A stretch of DNA of 52,482 nt from Sphaerosporella brunnea (Eukaryota > Ascomycota > Pezizomycetes > Pezizales > Pyronemataceae). The translations under genes were made by a program, and so were the position numbers. Each line of letters opens with the position of its first letter. Positions within the stretch are counted from its first letter, which is position 1. The stretch is taken from the NCBI GenBank assembly GCA_008704415.1, contig VXIS01000333.1, positions 1 through 52,482 on the forward strand. The letters are read 5' to 3'. Under the pieces are notes generated by a model that saw nothing but the letters and a program-made list of their open reading frames with translations, did not search any database and was not told where the DNA came from. Below are positions 11,128-24,100 of the stretch, piece after piece.

Positions 11128-12164
11128 AACACAGTGTGATCGAATTGAGAGAGTAGGAATAGTGGTAGAAGTGAAGATAGTCTCCTCAAACATGCTCGAA
11201 GAGATACGTACAGCCTTATACAATAAGAAAAGAGCGAGTGGCACCTGCCTGAAAAGCAATCAAAGCGCTAGGAGATAACAGAGTGAGTCAGAGGAAAGGA
11301 ATCATTCCAGAGTGGCTCTATATCATGCCATTGAGGGAATTTATGTCTGGAATAAATGAAAATCTGGTAGGGGAAGAGATAAGGAAGAAACAGGAAGGTA
11401 AAGTGGTGTTGTGAGGGTAGCGAGTGATAATTGGTGAAGCGTCGAAATTACCCGAGTAGGGCGTTTAAGATTACCGGATTAGCTCTAGTTAGTGGGGAAC
11501 ACGAGTAATAGCCTATGATCGAAAAATCGCGGCCATTCTACAATGAGGGTTAATTCTATGCCTATGAGATATTCTCTGACCTGAGTTTATTGTGATTCGA
11601 TACTTGGTGCGCATCGCAACTCCGGGTGGTCAAAATTCCCTGCACTCCTCTTGGGACTTTCCGGCAAGCGCTTCGAGATAGTTACTCAGCGTCCAGCCGA
11701 TCAGTAAAGCATCCTTCTTTGTCTGATTTAGGTGCATGGCTTTGCTTGAAATAGCCGTACATCACCACTTCGTTCGCAATATGTAGTATCTATGGGGGCA
11801 GTGCGTCATCAGCCAACGCGACCAGCGGGGTGCGAGTTCACACCGCGCTTTCAAGGTGACAGCAACGGACATGCATGAGCGCGGAGGCAGCAGGTGTCGG
11901 AATGGACGCAGTGATCACTCCGCCAGAAGGCCCGGCGAGCCCCGCCGTACAGTAACGTCCGACAATTCAAAAGACGGGGTTTTCCGTAGCTCATAAAGCT
12001 CGACAGTTCAAGTCACATGGCGCCGCCGATGCCGTCCGTTTGCAGGACGGTTTTGCATTGAATGCGTTGAACCCAAGCCGCCTGCCAGATCCGCCGGTCG
12101 TGTGGCTGCTCCCCGGCAGCGGATGTGATGCAACCGCAACATTCATTCCATTCCAGCGAACACC
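11128..12164. other. Upstream region of the Argonaute gene, nothing else supported
   Basis: No frame with protein features and no repeat with matched ends was found. A short GC-rich inverted repeat (CCGTCC ... GGACGG) is visible near 12033-12051, of unknown meaning. Confidence 0.5.
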
Positions 12165-12170
12165 TATAAG
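12165..12170 (+). promoter_or_regulatory. TATA-like box upstream of Argonaute
   Basis: TATAAG lies about 120 bases before the ATG at 12290, followed by a pyrimidine-rich leader that runs into the start. The core-promoter role is inferred from position. Confidence 0.35.
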
Positions 12171-12289
12171 TATTACCTCTTTCCACGCCGTTTCTTCTCC
12201 CGCTATCCCTACCCCCCCTTCGACACTTTTGCATCAACTACACTACCTTTTATCGCACTCACGCCCTTTTTATCCATTTTTTTTTTGTC

Positions 12290-15200
12290 ATGAGTTATCA
12301 AACTGGCCGCGGTGGCGGCGGCGGTGGTTACGGCAGAGGAGGCGGCCGTGGCGGACGTGGCGGCGGCGGTGGATCTGCCGGCGGTGGTGGTCGTCCTCTC
12401 CCAGAGCTGTACAATCCGTGCGTACCCGCTGCTCCGCTGCGTAACGGTTTTGATTTTTGCTGACAGGCCGAAGGGTGCCTATCACAGCCAATCCGAAGCT
12501 CATCACAGCCGGTAATGAACTCGTCAAATCGATGTCCACGCGTCCTCCCACGGAGCGCCAGCTGACCCTTCGACCCGGATTCGGAGCCCAGGGAACAGCA
12601 AGCTGGCTCCGAGCCAACTATTTCGAGGTCCAACTACCGAAAACATCCATCTTTTTGTACGAAATCTCGTTCACCCCAGCAGTCAAAACCATCGGCCTCA
12701 GGAAGCACCTCCACGCTCTCCTCCGACAGAGCCCCACGTTCAAAAATATCGAGAAGCACGTGGCTACAGACGGCAGCCAGTACCTGGTTTCCTGCAAACC
12801 ACTGGACCCCAACGCTGTATCTACCCCGCACGGAAGAGATACCGACAGCCTTCGGATCAGCTTGGTCGATGGCCAGACTACCTACAAAGTCGACATCCAA
12901 CGACGGGCTGAAATCTCCCCTTCGGCTGTGATGGACCACCTCAGCGGCAAAAGGCCGTCGTATGAACCGGGTCAGGCAGTGCAGGCACTAAACATCCTCC
13001 TGGCCAAATTTCCTCGCGATCAGCCCGACATTGTCCCACTGGGTGGAAATAGGTTTTTCGTGGTCAGAAAGGAGCTAGAGTGCGATTTAAGAGGCGGTTT
13101 GGTGGCACGCAAGGGCTTTTATTCCAGCATTCGGCCATCCATCGGAAGGATGTTGGTCAACGTCAACGTCTGCACCAAGGCCTTCTACAAGACGGGACCC
13201 CTCGTGGAACTCATAGCCGCATATCTTGGAGGCCCAAAGGGACAAGCTCCCACGCAGAACCAATTTCGGAACCTCCAGACCTTTCTTAAGGGGCTGAGAG
13301 TTAGTGACTCCTATGGCCGCAACAAAAAGCGTAGGGTTAGGACAATCAACTTTTTGGGGTCGGCACCAAAGGACGTGAAATTCGTAGTGGAAGATGCTGT
13401 AAAGGGGACACGGTCCGAGACCAATGTGCAAGCTTTCTTCTTGAAAGGTGAGGATCGAGAATAGTTTGTAAGCCCAGTTTTACTGATTTTTGTTTCAATC
13501 CAGAGTTTGAACGTCGCCTCGATTACCCAAACCTGCCAACAATCGGATTCCTGGGGAGAAACAAGGCACGGATAGAGGTACCCGCCGAGCTGTTCACTGT
13601 CGATGAAAATCAACCTTGTGGCAACGACAATATCGCCGGAGATCAAATTGCAAGCATCATGAATTTTGCATGCGTTCAACCCGCGCAGAATGCCAAGTTG
13701 ATCACCAGAATCGGACTTCCAGCCCTTGGGTTTCAGGGTACTAGTGGTGCGCGCGATTACTTGGTTAGTGTAGTGTCCATACCCCCCAGAGCGAAGCGTG
13801 CTGAGACCTCAATTAGTCAAAGTTCGACATCAAAATCAACGCTGAAATGGTTGCTGTGCCTGCCCGGGTTTTACCCAGCCCCACTGTGCAGTACATGGGT
13901 TCGACTGAGAATCGGCGCGCTACTTGGAACCTTCAGAGGAGCAAGTTCGTCAAAGGGGCCAAAATGGACTCCTGGACTTACTTTGTCATTGAGGATGTGG
14001 ATCCTAAGCGCAAGGTCAAAATCGACCGCCAGTTATTGGAACGCTTCCAGGATGTGTTCCGAAAATCGGGGCTGGGCATTTCTCAGTGCAACTCCGGTAC
14101 AAGCGTCGCCTTCGATTTCAACCGTCTCATGCAAAATCCCGCGGAGATGGAGAACGCCACCCAAAAAATCGAACAAAAGTTGAGGAGTTTGTCGGAGAAA
14201 AAAAAATCCAAAATTGTGTTGGTGATCTTGGACCTCGCAAGACCTAAGCCGATCAAAGCGTACGGGCCAGTGTACGCAGCGGTAAAGTATGTCGGAGACG
14301 TCAAGTGTGGCGTTGCTACGGTTTGCTGCCAGTGGGACAAACTGAAGGGTCAGTCAGATCAGTACATTGCCAACATAGCTATGAAGTTCAACGCCAAGCT
14401 CGGGGGTGTGAACCACCAACTCGGGGCCAAAGATCTGGGAATACTGAACAACAAAAAAGCGATGCTGGTATGTGAGCATCCCCCACGAAATATCTCTCAC
14501 TAATGGCTTTCCAGGTTGGCTGCGACGTCACCCATGCCTCGCCCAAGAGCCGGAGAGGAACCCCTTCCATTGCCGGCGTCGTAGCTTCTATCGACAGCAA
14601 ATACGCCACGTATCCAGCGTCGATCCGGTTGCAAGAGCATCGCACTGAGGTTCGTACAAACTATCGTTCCTGGGATTTACCTTAATCTGTAGTTAATGAT
14701 TGCGGTAGATGATTACTGATCTCAAAGAGATGATGGTCGAGCGCCTGAAACTATGGAACACCTACAACAACTCTTATCCGGATCATGTTCTGATTTTCCG
14801 CGACGGAGTTTCCGAGGGCGAGTTTTCAAAGGTTCTTGATATCGAACTGCCCAAGATAAAGGACGCCTTCAAAGCGTGTGGAGCCAAGATGCCATATAAG
14901 CCTAAGGTTACCGTCATCATCGTTGGTAAACGCCATCATACTCGATTCTATCCCTCGAAGGCCGACCAGGCAGACATGCAGTATGGCCAGGGAAATCCAC
15001 TCGCCGGAACAGTGGTGGACCGAGGGGTTACCAGTGTCTACGATTTTGATTTCTTCCTTCAAGCCCATCAAGGGCAAAAAGGAACCGCCAGACCAGCTCA
15101 TTATTACGTGATCCATGATGAGAACAACTTTACCGCCGACAGCCTCCAGCAACTGGTAAGTTCCAACTGTTTTCCTGTTCCCCAGAAAACACTGACCGGC

Positions 15201-15473
15201 CCACCATAGACTCATAGCATCTGTTATCTGTTCGCCCGGGCAACGAAAGCAGTCTCTATAGTCCCCCCTGCGTACTATGCGGATATCCTTTGCGAACGTG
15301 GACGTTGCTACATCAACGGTTTGTGCAACACCGCGCCTGGCTCCAGTTCTGCATCTACAGCGGGATCTACCAAAGCTAGCGATGCTGAGAAAGGGCAGAC
15401 GATGGCCGAAGCAAAAAAGCTGTGGGGAAACGGAGTGCACCCAGATGTGAAGAATACGATGTTCTACCTTTGA
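12290..15473 (+). CDS. Argonaute protein (QDE-2-like RNA-silencing slicer)
   Basis: Seven exons: 12290-12417, 12474-13447, 13504-13763, 13817-14467, 14515-14649, 14709-15155 and 15210-15473. Spliced length is 2859 nt, 952 aa. Introns are 47-59 nt with CTRAY-like branch points. Residues 1-36 are a Gly/Arg-rich RGG-type tail, followed by the Argonaute N domain, linker L1 (NVCTKAFYKTGPL), PAZ (about 270-400), and MID plus Piwi (about 455-952). The Piwi catalytic positions can be read as D675 (VGCDVTH), E716 (HRTE), D748 (FRDGVSEGE) and D890 (PPAYYADIL), a DEDD tetrad that should be slicing-competent. The protein would bind small RNAs and silence complementary transcripts or transposons. No Dicer or RdRP lies in the window. 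The acceptor choices of introns 1 and 3 are my preferred readings; the rest are unambiguous. Family assignment is very secure; orthology to QDE-2 rather than SMS-2 is not tested. Confidence 0.95.
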
Positions 15474-18069
15474 GAACCGCTCTATGTCGAAGTTTGTTTC
15501 TTTTGTGAGTGCTTAATTTTGATTTTTTGTGATTTTTTTCTCACATCAGTCTGTCTGTCTGTCTTTTTTTTTTTGGCCACGCATCTGCGTTGTGTGCTCG
15601 CAGTCTTGTTGCAGTTTTCGTATCGTTCTGTGCTATCTGGGGCTACTTGGATTGGGAAGGATAATGGATTTCCCTTCGTCTTGAGTGTCGTTTGGCTGTA
15701 TGGGATGTCCGGAGTGCGTGGTCCAGAGTGAGTAGTGTGGAAACCTATCACTCATCTGTCACGATCTGTGCCTAGCAATGTATGTATGTAGGAATTTTGT
15801 TGGTTGATGCCACGCCCACTGGTGGTTGAGGTCCCTTGATGCAGCCGTCCCGGCGTTTGCCATCACGTTTGCTTTGCGGGGGCGTTTGCAGGTGAATAGA
15901 ATTGTTTCCTTTCTATGTTTCTTGCGTAACCCAACCGGTGAGCGCGTGGTGGTTAGGTTAGGGAAGTCGAATGACGGTCAGTGACAATCATGGCAGTCAA
16001 TTACCGGACACGAGGTCACGGGATACTTAAGCAGGAACGTGGGTGAACTGTAGAGACCACTTCCCATCGCATATTTACTGCTCCAGAAGAACTCTGAACG
16101 TTTTGCGGTAAATTCACCGTTGATGAGGGTCAATTACGATTTCACAATTGTACGTACCCGCGTAGCGAGTAATTACCAAAGGAAATGGGCGGTGTTTTGT
16201 GATTTTGGACATGCGGGGACGATTTTTCGCAGGGAGGAAAAAAAAGGATGACCGTACCTACTACCTACTGTTGTTGGTAATGTCCTGCGATCTCATGCAG
16301 ATGGCCGACGTGGGCAAACGTTGGTGGGGCGTCTGGGGTTGTAGGGCAAATCGTCTGTGAAAAGAAGGCATCCAATGCGGGGAGAGAGAACTTCACCGGC
16401 AAAACATGCGATGCTTTTGGCGGCCCCGGTATCAACACTGTCAGGTTCTAGAAAACCATCCATTGATTATTGATGGTCGACATTCGAGAAGCAACTTGGA
16501 TCAAACGGGCTACAGCTATATTGCTACAGTGCATGCATGTTCCCCCCCCCCCACCCCCTTTCTCAAAAACATAGCAACTGTCAAATTCTCCAATTTGTTT
16601 TTAATTTTTTTTTTTCTAGAGTTTTGCCTCTCAAGACTTGCACATTTTTCCCTAATACCCTTTTTTTTTTCAATTTTGGCAAGGAGTCTGCACCTGGGGG
16701 GGGGGGGGGTGCTGGGCCTCTGAATCTTTACCATTGAAGCCAACGTATAGTTCACAACGGTTGGTCTCGCTGCTTGCTACAGGGGGTTGCTGCCGTTGCC
16801 TGCTAGACTACCTTACGGTGAGATAGCGGATACATGAGATAACGGATCTTGCAGGTGTGGCAACAGAGACGCCGCACAAACAATCGCCGACAAACAGCGC
16901 CACAACGCTTGAAAACTCTATATTGCACAACAGATTGCTGTATGCCCCCCGTATTTCCAATCTACGGTGACCGCAAGATCAGTGTCCGCTGCTTTTTCCT
17001 CTCCCCCAGCCTGAGGCCGCTTCCGCTGCTGCTGCTGTTTTGATTCACGGATCTGACTGTCTGCTGCCTTTTGCCAGTGGTTATGCCTCTCGGGGGGGGG
17101 GGGGGCTTGTCTTCCCTTTAAAAAGTTCCTCCTTCCTTCCTCTGCTTCGCCGCTTGTTCTGATCCATTGGGCAAACAGGATTAATGATGGGCCTCACAAG
17201 ATCACCACATCTCACTCACTCAGTGGGACATTGCCGTTGCCACACCAGCAAGGTTCCGCTGTCTCACCGTACAGTAGTTTACTGGGTTGCTCTGATGGTA
17301 GCTAGCAATTTAAGATATGCCTCGAAGACATCTTCGAAAACGGGTCTCCCCCCCCCCCATTTATAATTAACGTCTGTGTTTTAGAAAACGCCGACCGCTT
17401 TGGAAAAAACGCCTACTCGGGCTCGAACATATGCTTTCTACACACCAAAAATCACCGGTTACAGTCCACAATGAAATTTACAACAAGCAGTTAACTATGT
17501 AAGAACACATTCCAGAAAGTTTCGAGTCCTGAAGTTCAACAGTTGGGATACCAGCTTTGGAAGTAATGTTAGTTGCTCCGTGCGTTCACCGTACCACCTC
17601 CATGCAAAAAGGCGCTTACAGTACAGTTCTGAGCAAATGCTTCACCAAACCATCAACACCACTCAAGCAGAACTCAATCAAAGAATTTATCACTCTAGGA
17701 GTGAATTATTGGCATGTTCGCAGTCCCTTTGTACAATTTTCAGGTATGGGGGTCACCAAAGTTTGTGGCTTTTTCAGAGGCCTCTTGAACGGTATTTTGG
17801 GTGGCCATCTTTTTGTCCACAGCCTCGTACATGGTGCATGGAGTATTTATTAAGCTTAAGGATGGATGTCGATCGCATTTAAGTGCGGAATACTACCTAC
17901 ATGCGATCGGTTTTGGTTGGTTGGGTTGAGGGGCGGTTGGGTTGAGGGGCTGGTTTTACGATTCCGATTTACTCTAGAGAGTGTGCCTTCGTTATATAGA
18001 CACAACTCCCGCAAACAGTTGCAAAGATGACATATATTCCGTCCATTGTATGCCGCCAAACCTATTCCT
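15474..18069. other. Intergenic between two convergent 3' ends
   Basis: This separates the Argonaute 3' end from the 3' end of the megasynthase. It contains several homopolymer C/G/T tracts (about 16541-16552, 16696-16709 and 17092-17105) and a 17-bp tandem pair (GGTTGGGTTGAGGGG) near 17919-17953. A segment near 17800-17840 (TTTTTGTCCACAGCCTCGTA) resembles one end of the element at 33173-33616. No gene is supported. Confidence 0.5.
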
Positions 18070-18173
18070 CAGTATCCCCCAAACACTATATATTGAAATT
18101 TCCTCACTCTTCAAAAGCAACCAGTATCCCCCAAACACCATATAATTTAAATTCCCTCACTCCTCAAAAGCAA
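18070..18173. repeat. 52-bp imperfect tandem duplication over the megasynthase stop codon
   Basis: Two adjacent copies begin CAGTATCCCCCAAACAC at 18070 and 18122 and end TCAAAAGCAAC. The second copy contains the minus-strand stop codon (18149-18147) and last codons of the PKS-NRPS gene. The first lies just downstream of the stop, in the presumed 3' UTR. Confidence 0.85.
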
Positions 18174-21100
18174 CGGGAAGGAAGCGGCCTCTCCCTTGTT
18201 TCGCAAAGCCTCCAGGTAGGACGTCACAAAGCCCGAGATTCCCAACCGCTTCGCTCGACAGATCCACTCATCCACAGTCAACTGCTCAAACGAGCACCCT
18301 TCCTGCTCCTCGAGGTGCCTCTTCAACTCCTGCGGAGTTACCCTCCGCCCGCTGGCATAGTGGACGAAAGCCGCGCTGGAGCGTCTCCCGGAAAGCTGCA
18401 CCAACGTGTTGCCGACGACTCCTACGACAATCTCTCCGGCGATGCGGTCCGCGGGGGCATAATCCACGAACCCGCCAACGTTGTCTAAGTTCGGCGTAGC
18501 CCTTAACAGGCTTGCATACCTCACCAGCGCGTTCACCACGTCTGTGGGCGCGGCGCCGTCGCCAAACACGGAGCACGACCGGTGGATCCAGATTGGCAGG
18601 CCCGATTTCTCAGCGATGCGCTCGAGGTACCGCTCGCAGGCCCACTTGGCTGCCGTCAGGCCCTCGGATTGGCCAGCGGCTGGCGGGTACGAGCCCGCGA
18701 CCGAGACCTCGCTGAGACTCGTGCGGCCCGTGAAGAGCACTACTCTGTCGCTGGAGACGAAATGGACGGGGATCCGCCGGGGCAGGGCGAGACGGATGAG
18801 GTCCTTCGTCGCCCCCAGCGTCTTTTGGCGCAATTCTTGATAGGAGCCCAGGAACCAGCCCAGTTCCGCGCCGGCGCCGTGGATGATCGCGTCGGCTTCT
18901 TTGAACAGCCTGTCGGCGTTTGCCGCGGAGAGGCCGAGGTCCGGCATCGCGAGGTCGCCCGTGTGCGTTTCTACCTTCGCTGCGCCGGCGCTGTCGGACG
19001 CGAGTGCTGTAAATTCGTCGTCGTCGGCGTCGGAGCGCACGGTGACGATGTGCACTTTCGCAACGCTGCTGTCCTCGACCAGCTTGCGCAGAATGGTCCG
19101 CGCCAGGAGGCCGGTCGAGCCCGTGAGCAAAATCACGCTGCTCGCACGCTGGCCTTCGGGTGCTGGGGCCGGGCGTTCGATCGGCTTTGGTATCTCGGCT
19201 TCGGAAACGGCGGTCTCGGCGTCCCAGTCGATTACATCATTGACTGCGTTTGGGGCCTTATCGAGTGACACGTTGGTGGTAGTCGCGGTAGTCTTTGTGA
19301 GGGCTGTTAGTCCCTCATGATACAGTTAAAAGAAATAGATCTGGTTCAGTACCTTTTCCGCCTCATTGGCCTCAATAGCTGGACTCGACAAATCCCTTAA
19401 ATCGTGCACGATCCCGTTCGTACCTTGCTTGCGCTTGGCGGCAATCATGGAAGCCATGGTTCTCAACGTATTGGCTTGGAAAAGTTCCACCAGGGGCGCT
19501 TCGATCCCGAATGTTTCGCGAATGAGAGCCTGTAACTTCATCAGGAGAATCGAACTGCCCCCGGCCTGAAAGAAGCCATCATCTATGCCAATGTCAGGTT
19601 CGTCGATGATGTGTGAAAGCGTGTCCATCCAGAGGCTCTTGAGCTGCGATTCGGTGCTGGAAAGACGATCTTGCTTCGGTAAATCATTGGGCAATGCCAC
19701 GAGCGGGATAGCGTCAAGAGCTGCCCGGTCTCTCTTGCCATTTATTGTCGAGGGAAGCTGATGCACGGGAATCATCATTGCTGGGCACATATACTGTGGC
19801 AGCGGGAGGTCGGACGATAGCTTCTTCAGGAAGCTTGCGGGATCGCTCGGCGGATTCTCGGTGGACAAGACGACAAAGGCGACCAGGAACTGTGGATCTC
19901 CCCGCACAGATACAGCTGCGTCGGTCAAGCTGTCTTTGGCAGTGTGAAGGATGGTGTTTGCCACATCATCCAGCTCGATGCGAAAGCCCCGGAGCTTGAT
20001 CTGCGAATCCCCATCCATGCGGCCCAGGAAGATGACGGATCCATCGTTCAGGAGGCGACCTCTGTCACCGCTTCGGTAGAGGCGGGTCCAGCCTCTCTCG
20101 ATGTCTTCAGAGGAGGCGAACGGATCGGGAATGAATTTATCCCTGGTGAGCACATCGTCGTCAATGTACCGAAGACCCACGCCGGCGCCGCCAACGCAAA
20201 TCTCCCCCGGGTGTCCGGTCGGAACGGGCTGTAGACGTTCATCGAGGATATAGACGGAGAGATTGGGCAACGGCCGTCCAATCGACGGGTATTCCTCGAC
20301 AGCGCTGGATTCCCTGTCGCCATACGGCACGTCTGCAGTCGAGAAGACGCCAACTTCCGTCGGGCCAAACCAGTTCAGAAGGCGCAGGTTGGGCATCGCC
20401 AACCGACGGAACTCTTGCTCCAGCCGCGACGTGATATTCTCTCCGCCCGAACAGGCGAATCTCCAGGCCGAGCATTGCTTCAGGTAGCGGCTCCCGTAAC
20501 ACAGCAGGACCGAGTATTCCGACGGCGTGGCGAACGTGAAGGTGACATTCTCGGCGAGCATCAGCTTGGACAACTCGATCGCGTCTCCCCTGATATGCTG
20601 CGGCACGACGATCAGCGTTCCGCCGTTCGCAAGCGCTCGATAGGTCTGATAGAGTGAGAGGTCGAATCCGACAGAGCTTTGCTGCAGGACCGTTTCTCGT
20701 CCAAGGCTGGGCTGATCATCCAGCGTCCCATTGATGCTGTTCAGGAGATTGGCCTGCGTCAATAAGATCCCCTTGGGAGTGCCAGTGGAGCCGCTGGTGT
20801 ATAACGCAAAGGCTGGAAGGTCCGCTTGAGAGCTATCTTCGCTCTTTGCCACACCTTGCGATTCGGCGAGAGAGGAAACGTCAACAACGCACGCTCGCTG
20901 CGGGCCCAAGAGGTGTACAGTGTCCAGTGTCGCCGTTTGACAGATGATGGCAGACGGCTGGCAATCATTCACTATGGCGGCCAGGCGTGTCGTCGGGGTT
21001 CGCAGGTCAAGTGGTACGTATATGGCCCCGAGGTGCAGTATGGCCAGCAGTGAGGCTATAGAGTCGCTCGAAGGTTCGCAGACGACGGCGACATACGAGC

Positions 21101-24100
21101 CAACGGCCACTCCGGCGTCCGACAGCGCAGCGGCAATGGCGTTTCTCCGTTGCGCGAGCTGAGCATACGTCACAGTGTTCCCGTACCCATCTTTGACCGC
21201 AATCTCATCCGGGTTGCTCTGCACCGTGGCATCCACACGCCCCGAGAGAGTCTCCCGATAGCTGTAGTGCACCCTTGGGCCTCTGCCCACATCGATTCCG
21301 AGCCGTGCCTCAGCATCGTTGAGCCGAGAGTACGTGTCTACGCCCCCAAGCGGATCGTGGCAGATCTGCTCGAGCAGATGGATGTAGCTCTTCATCAGCA
21401 AACCGCACGCATCGCTGGTATACAGATCGTCTCGTAGCGTGAGCGATAGAACGCAGCTGTCCTTGGAGGGTGTCGTAATCGTCACGAGCATATCGTAGGG
21501 ATATCTCGCATCGTTGATGGCTCGATGCCGAAATTCGCAATCGCCGAGGGGGATCTGTTCTAGTGCGCCCATCCGGTAGTTGACGAGAACCTGGAATAGC
21601 GGGGTATGAGCCAGGGACCGCGGCACGTTCAGCTCCTCCAGTAGCACATCGAACGGCAGCCGGGAATGTGCCAGCGCCGAGTAGACCCTGCGAGAGGTAT
21701 CTTTGGCGGTAGCTGCAAACGTTTGTCCGGTCTGTGGTCGGCGGAAGCGCAGCGGAAGGAGGTTCAAGAAGATCCCAACAGTCTCCAGGAACCGTCCGTC
21801 CATCCTGTTCGCGTCCGTTATGCCGATGCAGAGATCGTCGACATCCAGAAAGCAGAAGAGCAAGGCCTGGATTGCCGCGAGGTGGAAATGGAAAGGTGTT
21901 ATGCGTAGCTGGTGGCTTGCCTGTCTGATTTTCGTGGCATGGCTCTGGGGAATCTCGGCGTGCACGGTGTGCGTGCCGTATGCGCTGGATGCGAAGCGTG
22001 AGCGGACGCGAGAGAACCGGAAGAGTGGCAGAGGCGGTGGCAGGTCTGGGAACTCGTCCTTCCAAAACGCCAGGTCGTCCGCCAGTTCTCCCCTCTCGAC
22101 GAGAAGCCGCTGATTCGCTGCAAAGTCTGCATACTGGTTGTGGAGGGGTGTCAATGGTTGCATTCGGTACGCCTTATCCAAGTCTCCGAGGAACATGAAG
22201 AAACTGGATCCGTCCATGAGGATATGATGGTAGCCAAAGATAACGGTGCTCCAAGTCGATGATTGAGTTAGCAGGGTGGCCCGGAATGTTTTCCCCTTCT
22301 CCAAGTCGAAGACGTGATTTCTTGTCCGATCGAATTCTTCCTGCACTTCGCCATCATCCGATATCTGTCTGTGCTCCAAAACAACGGAAGACTCTGGAAG
22401 GATGCCTTGCATCCCCTCACCCGTCTCGATTTGCGTGAAGAAGCATGTCCGGAATGACTTGTGACGTCGCACGGCTGTCTGAAAGGCTTGCTTGAACCTA
22501 GATATGTGCAATGGACCTTTTATATCATACGAAAGGACCACATTGTAGCTCGTGGGATCTTCGCTATACGACTTTAGAAACCATAACCTAGACTGGGCAT
22601 AGGACATGTGTTCCAATCGTTCAAAATTCAACTTCACTTCATGGGACCGAGAATGGAGTCCACCAGGTCCCAAGGCTGGGGTACACAATACTGGCGGCGT
22701 AGTGGCGTCCGGTGTAGTTGGAACTCCGGACGCAATGCTGGATTGCGCAGGGGGGATATTGTCCTTCCAACCAATATTTAGTGCTACATCACCAAAGGGT
22801 AAAGCCAGACCTACATAGATGGGAACAGCCGCCTGCGGGGATTCCACACCGAACTTGACGTCCTCCCAGGACATGGCGTCTTCGCCGCTCTCTTCGTCAC
22901 AGAAAATTCCCATGCTTTCGTCGGTTCCTTTTGACTGTGTTTTGTTTGGCTACAGTTATAGTTAGCTGCGCTCTCGGGTGCAAGGGGGATCATGGGTAAA
23001 GGGCAGCGTTACATATTCTTCGGCTGCCGATGGACTGGAGGAGCGAGCCACCCTTGACGACCCTCCCATGATCGAGTCGTCTGGCACGCTTGGGGATAGA
23101 GCTTCGGACTCGCAATTGTTGTCATTGGCGCGATCAAGATTGGGGTCTGTTGCAGTTTAGCTTCGCGAACGGAGCCATCGCATCTCCATGGACATGGCTC
23201 ACCTGACACCCCTAGACCAGACGCAAAGAGCTGTGCAATTGCGTCCTTGCATATTCCGAAAATGGTGTCTCCACTGAGCACCTTGAGGACTGACATGTCA
23301 ATCTCGACTTCCTTAAGGAACCAGGATCTGATCTCGAGGGCGATCAGTGAATCGACTCCCAAGTCGATCAGAGGAGCCATCCCGTTGATGCTGTCAGGGG
23401 CGAGCTGCAAGATCACTGCTAGTCTTGCGGAGAAGGCACCTTGGAGTATATCGACTGCTTGTTCTTCGGTGGCAGCAGCTGCAAGTTGTTCCCTTACAGC
23501 GATATGGCCGGTCGCGGTTCCCCCTTGCCCCTGTTGCTCCAAATCTGTCGCCTCGCGGAAGAAGTGTGAGAACCTAGGATTGGAGGTCCACGGCGATTCG
23601 TTGTCATCGTCAATGGACCGCCCTTCGGATTGCATGCCCGTGATGATTTCTGGCTGATGGCCGGATTCCGGACGTCCAGCGAAGATCGCCTCCGCAAACA
23701 TCTGATGGAATTCTGGCTCAAAAATCGGTAGGCAAGGGTTCTTCCTGAGCAGGTGCTCCTCCAACGATTTGTCGGCGCGGGCGACATATCCGATCTCCGT
23801 CAGCATGCCCATGTCGATGACGGATGCCGCGAGACCTCGTTGTCTCCGTTGAGCGGCAAGACCCACCATGAACATGTTGGCGGCGGCATAATTGGACTGT
23901 CCGGTGTATCCGGCGACAGATGAGATGGATGACAACATGATGAAGAAATCGAGGGGTTTGTCTGCGAAAAGCGCGTCCAGGTTCCTGCTCCCGTCGGCCT
24001 TTGGTCCCAAAACGCTGGTCAGCGCCTCAAACGACATATCGGCAAAGATGGCGTCAGAAAGGACCATCGCTCCGTTGACAACTCCAGCAATCGGCGGCAT

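Noticed and set aside
17557..17882. Pair of overlapping frames of about 100 aa
   Set aside because: Partly made of a dispersed repeat end (near 17800-17840); no family signature.
21310..22065. Plus- and minus-strand frames of 70-251 aa inside the megasynthase
   Set aside because: They are out-of-frame shadows of the NRPS exon, as are the many similar frames between 18.2 and 30.9 kb.
22914..23202. Separate PKS and NRPS genes, as the open frames suggest
   Set aside because: Two introns (23202-23147 and 23012-22950) with good donor, branch and acceptor sequences join the frames, total length stays a multiple of three, and the linker reads as typical low-complexity sequence.
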